Shown here piece by piece: positions 8,125 through 15,670 of a stretch of DNA of 21,754 nt. The notes under the pieces were generated by a model that did no database searches, was not told where the DNA came from, and was given only the letters and a program-made list of their open reading frames with translations. Origin of the DNA: CAJXZP01 sp047610145. GTDB taxonomy: Bacteria > Bacteroidota > Bacteroidia > Flavobacteriales_G > Salibacteraceae. Both the position numbers and the translations under genes were made by a program. The stretch lies in assembly GCA_047610145.1 (NCBI GenBank), contig JBLFZF010000056.1, positions 1 through 21,754 on the forward strand, written 5' to 3'. Each line of letters opens with the position of its first letter. Position 1 is the stretch's first letter.

Positions 8125-9567
8125 TTAAAACTTAATACATACATTTTTAGGTTCGGTAAAGAATTTTAATGCCTCAAAACCACCTTCACGACCCACTCCT
8201 GAATTCTTTACACCTCCAAAAGGTGTTCGTAAATCTCTAAGTAACCAGCAGTTTACCCAAACGATACCCGCTTCAATATTGCCCGCCACTCGGTGCGCTT
8301 TTTTAAGATTAGATGTCCAAACGGTAGCTGCTAAGCCATACGCTGTACTATTGGCCATCATCAATACTTCTTCTTCCGTATCGAATGGAGTAATGGTAAC
8401 CACCGGCCCAAAAATCTCTTCTTGGTTCGTTCTACAGCTATAGGCCAATCCTTCAATAATGGTTGGTGCTAAATAATACCCTTCCGCATATTCACCCTCT
8501 AATATTACTCGATGTCCACCGGTTAAAACGGTTCCACCTTCTTCTTTCGCTAAATCCACGTAAGAAAGCACTTTTTCCATATGTGGTTTAGAAACCACTG
8601 CGCCCAAACGAGCATCGGGGTCATTTGGATTACTCACTTTTAAATTGCTGACTTTCTCTACAAATGCATCTCTAAACTGGTCATAAATCTCGCGTTGAAC
8701 AAAAATTCGAGAGCCACATAAGCATATTTGACCTTGATTGGCAAACGAAGAAAGAACCGTGGTTTTTAGGGCGTCTTCAAAATCACAATCGGCAAAAATT
8801 ATATTTGGGTTTTTTCCGCCTAATTCTAATGATAGTTTTTTGAATTTGGGAGCCGCTACCGATGCAATATGAGCGCCAGTAGAAGTGCCTCCAGTAAAAC
8901 TAATAGCTTTTACATCGTCACTTTGCGAAATAGCTTCTCCTACTTTATGACCTAAACCATGCACAATGTTCAATACACCGGCAGGCATTCCAGCATCGAT
9001 ACAGATTTGAGACAATAAATAAGCGGTATACGGGGTCACTTCCGAGGGTTTAGCGACCACACAATTACCAGCCGCTAAAGCGGGTGCAATTTTCCAGGTA
9101 AATAGATATAGTGGTAAATTCCAAGGCGAAATACAACCAACCACTCCTAATGGGTGACGTGTTGTGTAATTGATAGCTAAGCCTTCCATTTCATGACTTT
9201 CAGATGCGAAGTGTAATATTCCAGTAGCGAAAAAGTGGAAATTATCACGCGCCCTCGGAATATCCACCGCAGTGGCAAGTTTTAGTGGTTTTCCATTATC
9301 GCGACTTTCGGCAGCAGCTAATTCAGGTAATCTTTCTTCAATGAGTTCCGCTACTCGCATCATCACTTTTGAACGAAACTCTTTTGGTTTATTTCCCCAG
9401 GAAGCAAAAGCGGCTTTTGCCGCCTTAACCGCCAAGTCAATATCTGTGGCGTTGGAATCGGGAATTAAAGAATATACCCTTCCAGTTGCCGGTTCAATAT
9501 TATCTAAATATTCACCGTTTACTGGAGCTATAAGTTCGCCATTTATGTAATTCTGTATTTTTTGCAT
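8125..9567 (-). CDS. NAD(P)-dependent aldehyde dehydrogenase, ALDH8-like (possible 2-aminomuconate-semialdehyde dehydrogenase)
   Basis: This cytoplasmic enzyme oxidises an aldehyde to the acid. At 480 residues it is a full-length ALDH. Visible catalytic features are SPWN with Asn150, KPSE with Lys173, FTGGTSTG (about 224-231) for the cofactor, LELGGKN with Glu248, and NQGQICLCGSR with the nucleophile Cys282 plus a neighbouring Cys284. EEIFGPV lies at about residue 380. The C-terminal half (LRDLRTPFGGVKNSG and FEALKFFTEPKN) resembles ALDH8A1 and bacterial 2-aminomuconic or 2-hydroxymuconic semialdehyde dehydrogenases more than betaine or succinate-semialdehyde types, as I recall those families. 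No kynurenine or meta-cleavage genes lie beside it, so the substrate is open. It is transcribed alone, divergently from the acyltransferase gene. Confidence 0.88.
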   Translation of the reverse strand: MQKIQNYINGELIAPVNGEYLDNIEPATGRVYSLIPDSNATDIDLAVKAAKAAFASWGNKPKEFRSKVMMRVAELIEERLPELAAAESRDNGKPLKLATAVDIPRARDNFHFFATGILHFASESHEMEGLAINYTTRHPLGVVGCISPWNLPLYLFTWKIAPALAAGNCVVAKPSEVTPYTAYLLSQICIDAGMPAGVLNIVHGLGHKVGEAISQSDDVKAISFTGGTSTGAHIASVAAPKFKKLSLELGGKNPNIIFADCDFEDALKTTVLSSFANQGQICLCGSRIFVQREIYDQFRDAFVEKVSNLKVSNPNDPDARLGAVVSKPHMEKVLSYVDLAKEEGGTVLTGGHRVILEGEYAEGYYLAPTIIEGLAYSCRTNQEEIFGPVVTITPFDTEEEVLMMANSTAYGLAATVWTSNLKKAHRVAGNIEAGIVWVNCWLLRDLRTPFGGVKNSGVGREGGFEALKFFTEPKNVCIKF

Positions 9568-9735
9568 CCTTAAATTTTATCCGATTCTTAAGGGTGTAAA
9601 AATAAGGTTTCAATATGTACGAGTATGCGCAATAGTGATTTGAAATTAACTCAGGTTAACTAATGAACATTTCTATTCGTATTTATAGGGCTGAAAAATG
9701 TAAATACACGTTATTTGTGGCTATTAACTGGAAAT

Positions 9736-11058
9736 ATGATATATCAATTTTTAAAATATCTGTTCAAACTCACCTTAGAATCCTTTTTTAGGGTGCTACG
9801 AGTTCGGGGGCATGAGAATATTCCTGATGGCCCCGTAATTTTTGTAGCTAATCATCCAAGTACACTGATGGACCCGGTAATTATTGCTACCATTTTAAAG
9901 CGACCGGTTTACTTTTTGGCTGCGGCTGAGTTTATGGGTAAGGGATGGGTAACGATATTTATGCAAAAGTTTATAAACATGATTCCCGTATATAGACCAG
10001 ATACTTTGCCAGGGGAAGCGAAGAAAAATGCAGATGTATTTTTTAAATGCTTTGAGCATCTTGGTAAAGATGGGTCCATTTTAATATTTCCAGAGGGAAG
10101 CTCCATCACCCAAAGAAAATTACGCCCTTTAAAAACTGGAACCGTTAGAATTGCATTAGGTGCAGAAGAGGATACAGGGAAAACAATAAATATTGTGCCT
10201 ATTGGATTAAATTATTCCAATCCTCACCAATTTAGATCGGTCTGTTTTGTGAGTATAGGAAAGCCCATAAACTCTAAAATTAAGGAATTAATAGGCTATA
10301 CAGAAAAGGAACTAGCCTTAAAGTATACTGAACTGGTGGAGGACAGTTTACGTGAAAACGTAATTCATTTAGAAGATGAAAGTGTTTTTGAGCTATTTGA
10401 AAAAGTTAAAAAGATTGTCCTTCACGAGCAACAAACGGTAAGTGGTAAAATGCCTACTCAGCAGAAACAATTTGAATTAGGTCAGCAAATTCAAGACGCT
10501 ATTGCTTATTACGCAAAAGAATACCCGATAACTATTCAGAAATTGAATCTTAAATTAGATCACTACATAGAACGAATTTTGTTTTATAATTTAACAGATG
10601 CGTCTATTGCAAAGGGTAACCCGAAAGTGAAATGGAGTGATTGTTTTAAAATAATTTTTGGACTACCTGTTTTCGGGTTTGGTTTTTTAAGCCACGCTGC
10701 TCCGTATTATATCAGTTCTTGGTTTTTTGGTAAAATGAAAGTTGGTGACCAGTTTAAAGGCTCTATGATGTTAATCATAGGACTCGTATTGTTTTTAATA
10801 TGGTACATTTTTATCGGTGTGTTTTTTGCCCATTTGTTTGGTGCTTGGTGGTATGGAGTTATCGCATTAATGGGGCTATATGTGTCAGGTAAATTTACGT
10901 TGCGTTACCTTGGCTTGGTTCACACATTTAACCAATTAGGGAATTGGAAAAGCGTATTTAAGAGAGATCGAAATATCTCGGAATCATTAAAAATGGAACG
11001 GGCATCCATAATAGCAGATATTTTGGCCTACGATCAGAAGTTTCAAAAATTGAAATAA
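9736..11058 (+). CDS. Membrane-anchored PlsC-like glycerolipid acyltransferase with HX5D motif
   Basis: Predicted to transfer an acyl chain to a glycerol-phosphate or lysophospholipid acceptor at the inner membrane. I chose ATG 9736 (440 residues) over the in-frame TTG 9715, because TTG would add only seven unremarkable residues. The acyltransferase domain spans about 25-230. Its first motif is NHPSTLMDP: His40 and Asp46 are separated by five residues rather than the usual four. The third motif is FPEGSS (about 118-123), followed by LRPLKTGTVRIAL. Residues about 320-410 add hydrophobic segments (IIFGLPVFGFGFLSH, MMLIIGLVLFLIWYIFIGVF, WWYGVIALMGLYVSG), so the C-terminus is probably membrane-embedded. 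HX5D with a C-terminal membrane region recalls yeast Sct1/Gpt2-type acyltransferases and their bacterial relatives. The gene stands alone between divergent and remnant sequence. Confidence 0.85.
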   Translation: MIYQFLKYLFKLTLESFFRVLRVRGHENIPDGPVIFVANHPSTLMDPVIIATILKRPVYFLAAAEFMGKGWVTIFMQKFINMIPVYRPDTLPGEAKKNADVFFKCFEHLGKDGSILIFPEGSSITQRKLRPLKTGTVRIALGAEEDTGKTINIVPIGLNYSNPHQFRSVCFVSIGKPINSKIKELIGYTEKELALKYTELVEDSLRENVIHLEDESVFELFEKVKKIVLHEQQTVSGKMPTQQKQFELGQQIQDAIAYYAKEYPITIQKLNLKLDHYIERILFYNLTDASIAKGNPKVKWSDCFKIIFGLPVFGFGFLSHAAPYYISSWFFGKMKVGDQFKGSMMLIIGLVLFLIWYIFIGVFFAHLFGAWWYGVIALMGLYVSGKFTLRYLGLVHTFNQLGNWKSVFKRDRNISESLKMERASIIADILAYDQKFQKLK

Positions 11059-11065
11059 AAGGACG

Positions 11066-11185
11066 CTAATTTTTGTCGGTAGGCCTCCATTTTTTCTTCT
11101 TCTTAAGGAATAGATAAAGCTTAAAGCCAATCTCATATCGGTGGGTATGGTTTTCATAACGTTCTCTTTTTCGGGATCTATTTAC
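11066..11185 (-). pseudogene. Possible orphan 3' end of an outer-membrane beta-barrel gene
   Basis: A 39-codon open stretch ends in TAG at 11066-11068 and has no plausible start: an in-frame TAG (11186-11188) lies directly upstream. Its translation includes RYENHTHRYEIGFKLYLF followed by a Lys run and WRPTDKN. Alternating aromatic and polar residues ending in Tyr-Leu-Phe are typical of the last strand of Bacteroidota outer-membrane proteins. I read it as a remnant left when the rest of the gene was lost. At this length, a chance open frame cannot be excluded. The rest of the 11059-11285 gap shows only the candidate promoter at 11245. Confidence 0.35.
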
Positions 11186-11244
11186 CTAAAAAAATAGGTT
11201 GTTTTCAAAATAATATTTGTCTATAAACGTTACTCGGTTTTGTA

Positions 11245-11252
11245 TACATTTG
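11245..11252 (+). promoter_or_regulatory. Candidate -7 promoter box for the Wzz/Wzy-like pair
   Basis: TACATTTG is an exact TAnnTTTG match ending 33 bases before the ATG at 11286. The nearest upstream TTTG (11216-11219) is 25 bases away, slightly beyond the usual 17-23 base spacing. Confidence 0.4.
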
Positions 11253-11285
11253 GCAACTATATTTTGAGACTATAAAATCACATAA

Positions 11286-12314
11286 ATGTCTGACAACAAT
11301 TCAACGCAATCCAGCGATTTTTCTTCAGCGAGCTTATTATTTTTCATCCTGAAATGGCGAAAGCCCATTTTAATTGTAATGGCGTTAACCGCTATTACAT
11401 CAGCTGGAATATCCTTACTTATCACACCTAAGTTTTTGTCGACTGCCATCTTCTTTCCGGCTAATAACTCTTCTTTATCAAAAGGGTTGATGACCGAAGA
11501 TGCCCAAGGTAAAAATGACCTTTCTAAGTTTGGAGAAGAAGAACAAGCAGAGGCCATGCTTCAGATTTTAAATAGTGATAAAATTAGATGGAGATTGTGG
11601 GGTAAGTATAACATGATGGCGCATTATGAAATTGACCCGACTGATACGTATGCACAAACGCAATTATCTAAAACATGGGAAAACAATGTAAGTTTTAAAC
11701 GGACAGAGTTTAACTCCATTAGAGTGGATGTGATGGATACCGATAAAGAATTAGCGGCAACCTTAGCTAATGAAATAGTGGCTTTGGTAGATACGATGAG
11801 GAACGATATGATTCATGCAAGAGCAGGTGCTGCCTATGAAATTATGGATGAAGAATATAACGGTTTAGTAAGTTATATGGGAGAGCTAGATGACTCGTTA
11901 ACCGTTCTTCGTAACAAAGGTGTGCAGGATTATGAGAAGCAAATTGAAATGATTACCGGGGTGTATTATCAAGCTATTGCAGAGAATAATACGCGTGCGG
12001 TCAATCAATTACAAATGGAGTTAGATACGTTAGCAAAGTATGGGTCGGCTTCTAAGTCAATGACCGAAAACTTAGAGTTCTTACGTGAGCGATTGGTTTT
12101 GTTGCGTGGTAAATACGATGAGATTAAAGTAGATGCCACCAAAGATTTAACATGGAAATTTGTAGTAAACGAAGCCGTTGCGGCTGAGAAAAAGGCCTAC
12201 CCAATTCGGTGGTTAATTGTGTTAGTATCCACTTTGGCTTCATTATTATTGGCTGTGTTAGTAATTATTGGAGTAGAAAACTACAATAAGTACGCGGCTC
12301 AGTTGAAAAAATAA
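11286..12314 (+). CDS. Wzz-like polysaccharide chain-length determinant protein
   Basis: This inner-membrane protein probably sets the chain length of a polymerised surface polysaccharide, or acts as a co-polymerase. The 342 residues have the expected two-helix layout: TM1 at about 28-47 after a short cytoplasmic tail (FFILKWRKPILIVMALTAIT), a long periplasmic domain, and TM2 at about 308-328 before a short tail. The periplasmic part is helix-rich from about 175 to 290 (repeated Asp/Glu/Leu/Lys patterns, such as LEFLRERLVLLRGKYDEIKV), as in Wzz coiled coils. PKFLSTAIFFP after TM1 matches the usual Wzz entry. There is no Walker-type tyrosine kinase domain, so this is a stand-alone Wzz and not a Wzc. 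The putative polymerase gene starts 16 bases downstream. Confidence 0.85.
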   Translation: MSDNNSTQSSDFSSASLLFFILKWRKPILIVMALTAITSAGISLLITPKFLSTAIFFPANNSSLSKGLMTEDAQGKNDLSKFGEEEQAEAMLQILNSDKIRWRLWGKYNMMAHYEIDPTDTYAQTQLSKTWENNVSFKRTEFNSIRVDVMDTDKELAATLANEIVALVDTMRNDMIHARAGAAYEIMDEEYNGLVSYMGELDDSLTVLRNKGVQDYEKQIEMITGVYYQAIAENNTRAVNQLQMELDTLAKYGSASKSMTENLEFLRERLVLLRGKYDEIKVDATKDLTWKFVVNEAVAAEKKAYPIRWLIVLVSTLASLLLAVLVIIGVENYNKYAAQLKK

Positions 12315-12332
12315 AAAGTGAACCTCACTTTT
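12314..12332 (+). promoter_or_regulatory. Hairpin overlapping the TTG start of the polymerase gene
   Basis: AAAAGTGA (12314-12321) and TCACTTTT (12325-12332) are perfect 8-base inverted copies around an ACC loop. The right arm covers the first two bases of the TTG start at 12331 and occupies the ribosome-binding region. It could dampen translation or partly uncouple the two genes. The stem is AT-rich and short, so its effect is uncertain. Confidence 0.4.
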
Positions 12333-13770
12333 GGAAAAGCAACTTTCATATAAAATATTTTATCAAGCCTTAGGGTTATTTGCCATATTGAATGCCTTCT
12401 TTATTTACATGGAGGTGTTTTATTTCGTGGCGGTTCCCATCGCATTGACCATTGTAGTTTTAGCTGTTTTTAAGTTAGACTGGTTACTAATGCTCATTAT
12501 GTTTACTGTGCCGTTTTCGTTAACGGTAGAAGATGTAGGTGGAGGAATGGGCTTGACTTTACCCACCGATCCTTTGCTTTTTGGAGCCATGGTCGTATTT
12601 CTTCTGAAGAACTTATTTGAGGGTAATTACGATGTTAAGATCATAAAAAATCCCGTGACTATTTCAATAATTGCGATGTTAGTCTGGATGTTTTTTTCGG
12701 TCTTGTTTAGTCGTTTACCCTTAGTTTCTGTCAAGTTTTTCTTAGCTAAGCTATGGTTTATTATCCCGTTCTTTTTTGCGGGAGTATTACTATTTAAGAA
12801 TCCTAAAAACATCGTTAAAGTGACATGGCTATTTGTGGTGCCCATGGCAGGGGTTATTATTTATACCATAGCTCGTCAATATGCACGTGGTTTTGATATT
12901 CAGGCAGCGCACTGGGTAATGCAGCCTTTTTTTAGTGACCATACTGGATATGGAGCCATGATGGCTTTCTTTATTCCGGCTATGTTTAGCCATATTAATA
13001 ATTTGAAATGGGAAATCAATACTAAAATTTTAGCTGGAGTTATATTGGGCATTTTCTTAATCGGAACCATACTGTCCTATACTCGAGCAGCCTGGGCTAG
13101 TTTATTTATTGCAATAGCTCTTTGGGGATTGATTAGGTTGAAGGTAAGATGGTGGATTGTTGCTCTTTCAGGTGTCACAGTTATTGCTTTGGCCGTCATG
13201 TTTTGGGTGCCTTTAATGCATAAATTAGAAAAGAACCGACAAGATTCGTCAGGTGACATTGCAGAGCATGTAGAGTCTATGAGTAATGTAGCTACGGATG
13301 CTAGTAACCTAGAAAGACTCAATAGGTGGAGTGCTGCTTTCAAAATGTTTGGTGAAAGTCCGTTAGTGGGAACAGGGCCTGGGACATACTCGTTTTTGTA
13401 TGCGCCTTATCAGCTAAGTTCTACGATGACTCTAATATCTACCAATTTTGGCGATATGGGCAATGCTCACTCCGAATATTTTGGCGTGTTGGCAGAGCAA
13501 GGAGTACCCGGCTTAGCGTTATGGCTCATGGTTATCTTCTTTGTGTTCTACCGGGGTATAATTACTTATTACCGTTTACAAGAAACATCAAATAAGGCCC
13601 TCATTATGGGGGCTATTTTAGGTTTAACTACTTATTTATCTCATGGGGTTTTAAATAATTTCTTAGATACTGACAAGGCAGCCGTTCCGTTTTGGGCTTT
13701 TGTGGCTATTATAGTCGCTATGGATGTATACTACGAAAGAGAAGATAAAGAGCGCTCATCAATCAAATAA
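12331..13770 (+). CDS. O-antigen ligase / Wzy-type polymerase family membrane protein
   Basis: This polytopic inner-membrane protein probably polymerises or ligates lipid-linked oligosaccharide units on the periplasmic face. The 479 residues contain about 11-12 hydrophobic segments. The family region (Wzy_C/O-antigen ligase) includes SYTRAAW (249-255, with the conserved Arg), a large periplasmic loop about 285-395 with GTGPGTYSFLYAPY (about 347-360), and NAHSEYFGVLAEQGVPGL, whose His380 matches the conserved His of WaaL/Wzy proteins. The start TTG 12331 is inferred: no earlier in-frame start exists and the next ATG (12409) would cut TM1. The gene follows the Wzz-like gene by 16 bases and ends 2 bases from the convergent lipoprotein gene. 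Whether it is a ligase or a polymerase cannot be told; the adjacent Wzz favours polymerase. Confidence 0.87.
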   Translation: MEKQLSYKIFYQALGLFAILNAFFIYMEVFYFVAVPIALTIVVLAVFKLDWLLMLIMFTVPFSLTVEDVGGGMGLTLPTDPLLFGAMVVFLLKNLFEGNYDVKIIKNPVTISIIAMLVWMFFSVLFSRLPLVSVKFFLAKLWFIIPFFFAGVLLFKNPKNIVKVTWLFVVPMAGVIIYTIARQYARGFDIQAAHWVMQPFFSDHTGYGAMMAFFIPAMFSHINNLKWEINTKILAGVILGIFLIGTILSYTRAAWASLFIAIALWGLIRLKVRWWIVALSGVTVIALAVMFWVPLMHKLEKNRQDSSGDIAEHVESMSNVATDASNLERLNRWSAAFKMFGESPLVGTGPGTYSFLYAPYQLSSTMTLISTNFGDMGNAHSEYFGVLAEQGVPGLALWLMVIFFVFYRGIITYYRLQETSNKALIMGAILGLTTYLSHGVLNNFLDTDKAAVPFWAFVAIIVAMDVYYEREDKERSSIK

Positions 13771-13772
13771 TA

Positions 13773-14231
13773 CTATTTGGTTTTTCGCAACTTTACGCCT
13801 CCAACTTTCATGGTGTAGTCAAAGTTAAAGTTGCTTTTTAAATGAAAATTCACATCTATATCTTGAGCTGTTGATCTATTATTTTGAGGTAATACTAAAA
13901 ATAATACGATTTTGTTTTTTTCGCCTGTAGGTGCGTAGTTTAATTCAGTCGATAAAAATCCGCGTATTTCAAAGCCATATTTTGTTGGGTAGAGGTGGGT
14001 TTGAGTGGTTAGTATTCCATTTATTTCTATGCTTATATCATTTGGTGTAATCCATATATGTATAGGTTGCGGACCCATTAATTGATTATAATCTGGATCT
14101 AAGAACTTTCCCGTACCTGACCAATGACCAATGAGATAGGGGTGATTTGTAATGACTTCTTTGTTAGATGGCCTTTTAGAATAGCAGCTAAAAAAAGTAA
14201 TTGAAATTAAAAGGAATGTTAAGGTTTTCAT
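13773..14231 (-). CDS. Small predicted lipoprotein of unknown function
   Basis: I do not recognise the family. The 152-residue product starts with a lipoprotein-type signal (candidate acylated Cys16 after ITFFS) and the rest is probably beta-rich. It contains GHWSGTGKFLDPDYNQ, WITPNDISIEINGIL and a C-terminal NFNFDYTMKVGGVKLRKTK, which would fit a small lipocalin-like or calycin-like fold exposed in the periplasm or on the cell surface. The stop codon is 2 bases from that of the convergent polymerase gene, with no terminator between them. The 149-base gap upstream (14232-14380) holds a CACCGG direct repeat close to the start codon and nothing else I can support. Confidence 0.75.
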   Translation of the reverse strand: MKTLTFLLISITFFSCYSKRPSNKEVITNHPYLIGHWSGTGKFLDPDYNQLMGPQPIHIWITPNDISIEINGILTTQTHLYPTKYGFEIRGFLSTELNYAPTGEKNKIVLFLVLPQNNRSTAQDIDVNFHLKSNFNFDYTMKVGGVKLRKTK

Positions 14232-14380
14232 GCACCGGTATTTACACCGGCAAATAAAAGAATTACTCGATTATTTTTACTAATGGTTTTCAGTGATAAT
14301 AAAAGAAACTAAAAGAATGGAGGGCGGGTTTTTTTAAGTGGTTTTTTGTTTTGCTGCTTATGTCGTAAAACCATAATCGG

Positions 14381-15283
14381 TTAAATCAAATCATTCAAAG
14401 CTTTTTCAAGCGTAGGAAATTCAAATTCAAAACCTCTGTCTATTAGTTTTTGAGAAGAAACTCTGCTCCCTAAAAGAAGAATATTAGCCATTTCTCCAAA
14501 GATTATTTTCATAACAAACGAAGGCACATTTGGTAGCCACATTTTTCTACCCAATGGTTTAGCGAGGGCCTTGGTAAAAGAGGCGTTAGTGTGGTGTTCT
14601 GGTGCAGCGGCATTAAATGCACCATGCATACTCGGGTCTTGGAGTGTCTTTAAATAGACTTCGCATAAATCTTTTATATGGATCCAAGGCATGTATTGAT
14701 TTCCAGATCCAATAGCCGAAGCGGCACCCAACTTCACCGGTTGTGCCATTTTTGCCAATGCTCCATCTGTTTTGGTGAGCACGATACCCGTTCTAATTAA
14801 AGCGGTTCTAATTCTTGAGTCAAATGCTTTTGTTGCGGCTTGTTCCCATAATTTACACGTTTCACCTAGGAAATCGGGCGCAGCGGGATCCGATTCTTTA
14901 AATATATTTTCGGTGGTAGCCATGCCGTAGTATCCCACTGCAGAGGCAGTTATAAAGGCTGTTGGACTTAAGTTTAGCTCTTGAATTTTGTGATGCAAAA
15001 ACTCCGATGACTTTACCCGAGAATCTACAATTAGTTTTTTACGTTCAGCAGACCAACGTTGACCCGCAATATTAGCTCCGGCCAGATGAATGATGAAATC
15101 GCTATTTCGTAAAGCGATTTCATCAATTTCTTGGTCTTTCCAGTTCCAGTAATACACCGGAAATTCCGATTTATTGTAGCGTACCTGACTAAGAATAGCC
15201 ACGTCATAACCTGCGTTTTTTAAATGTTTACACAAGTGTTTTCCTACTAATCCGGTACCTCCGGTAACTAAAACTGTAGCCAT
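14381..15283 (-). CDS. TIGR01777-family SDR protein (YfcH/SDR39U1-like)
   Basis: This NAD(P)-binding extended SDR protein belongs to the group containing E. coli YfcH and human SDR39U1, whose reaction is not established. The 300 residues begin with GGTGLVG (8-14) and carry HLAGANIAGQRWSAERKK (about 66-83), very characteristic of this family. ASAVGYYG (about 113-120) holds the Tyr region, then MPWIHIKDLC and the late NVPSFVMKIIFGEMANILL segment. Length is normal for the family. It starts 3 bases after the gldC stop, so it is almost certainly the third gene of the gldB-gldC operon, although no link of the family to gliding is known to me. Confidence 0.9.
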   Translation of the reverse strand: MATVLVTGGTGLVGKHLCKHLKNAGYDVAILSQVRYNKSEFPVYYWNWKDQEIDEIALRNSDFIIHLAGANIAGQRWSAERKKLIVDSRVKSSEFLHHKIQELNLSPTAFITASAVGYYGMATTENIFKESDPAAPDFLGETCKLWEQAATKAFDSRIRTALIRTGIVLTKTDGALAKMAQPVKLGAASAIGSGNQYMPWIHIKDLCEVYLKTLQDPSMHGAFNAAAPEHHTNASFTKALAKPLGRKMWLPNVPSFVMKIIFGEMANILLLGSRVSSQKLIDRGFEFEFPTLEKALNDLI

Positions 15284-15286
15284 AAT

Positions 15287-15658
15287 TTATTTATCTGGGT
15301 TGATTTTTGGTAATGCGTTAGGGTCTTCGTTTTCATCTTTTAAAACGCCTAAAGTTTCTCCCATATATTTACCAAAATCACGCATGTCAATCGCTTCCTC
15401 CGTCAGGCCAGTGGCCTTTTCAAATGTATCAGCCATAGTCATGATGTTTTGGTAGGTGAATAGTTTCATCTCATCTACCGTGAAATCTTTGGTCCACAAG
15501 TCAATAGTCATAGCGTTTTTTTGTTCCGGATCCCATACCGATAAAAAAGAAGCAGTAACTTTTCCTTTTTGTGCGCCATCTGTAGCCGTCCATTCAATTT
15601 GTTCGGGTACATGGTTTTCGTCTAGCGAAACTTCTAATTTTATTTCTGATCTTTCCAT
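15287..15658 (-). CDS. gldC: Gliding motility protein GldC
   Basis: GldC is a small soluble protein of the Bacteroidota gliding apparatus. In Flavobacterium johnsoniae gldC lies next to gldB and its loss reduces spreading without abolishing movement, as I recall. The 123 residues show the family pattern: an N-terminal SEIKLEVSLDENHVPEQIEW, then FLSVWDPEQKNAMTIDLWTKDFTVDEMKLF, a helical YQNIMTMADTFEKATG and a MRDFGKYMGETLGVL segment. There is no signal peptide, so it is probably cytoplasmic. It starts 12 bases after the gldB stop and ends 3 bases before the SDR gene. The ATG at 15658 gives a family-length protein. Confidence 0.93.
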   Translation of the reverse strand: MERSEIKLEVSLDENHVPEQIEWTATDGAQKGKVTASFLSVWDPEQKNAMTIDLWTKDFTVDEMKLFTYQNIMTMADTFEKATGLTEEAIDMRDFGKYMGETLGVLKDENEDPNALPKINPDK

Positions 15659-15670
15659 TTGATAATTGTT

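Noticed and set aside
9646..9661. Two TTAACT copies 10 bases apart as an operator
   Set aside because: The six-base direct repeat lies in AT-rich sequence, has no dyad and is not repeated elsewhere.
9715..9735. TTG 9715 as the start of the acyltransferase
   Set aside because: It adds seven residues with no family support; ATG 9736 begins an ordinary hydrophobic N-terminus.
11184..11199. ACCTA/TAGGT inverted repeat as a terminator
   Set aside because: The stem is 5 bases with no GC-rich core and only a weak T-tract, so it is not distinguishable from chance.
14233..14250. CACCGG direct repeat and short dyad upstream of the small lipoprotein start
   Set aside because: The copies are only six bases and no regulator family is indicated.
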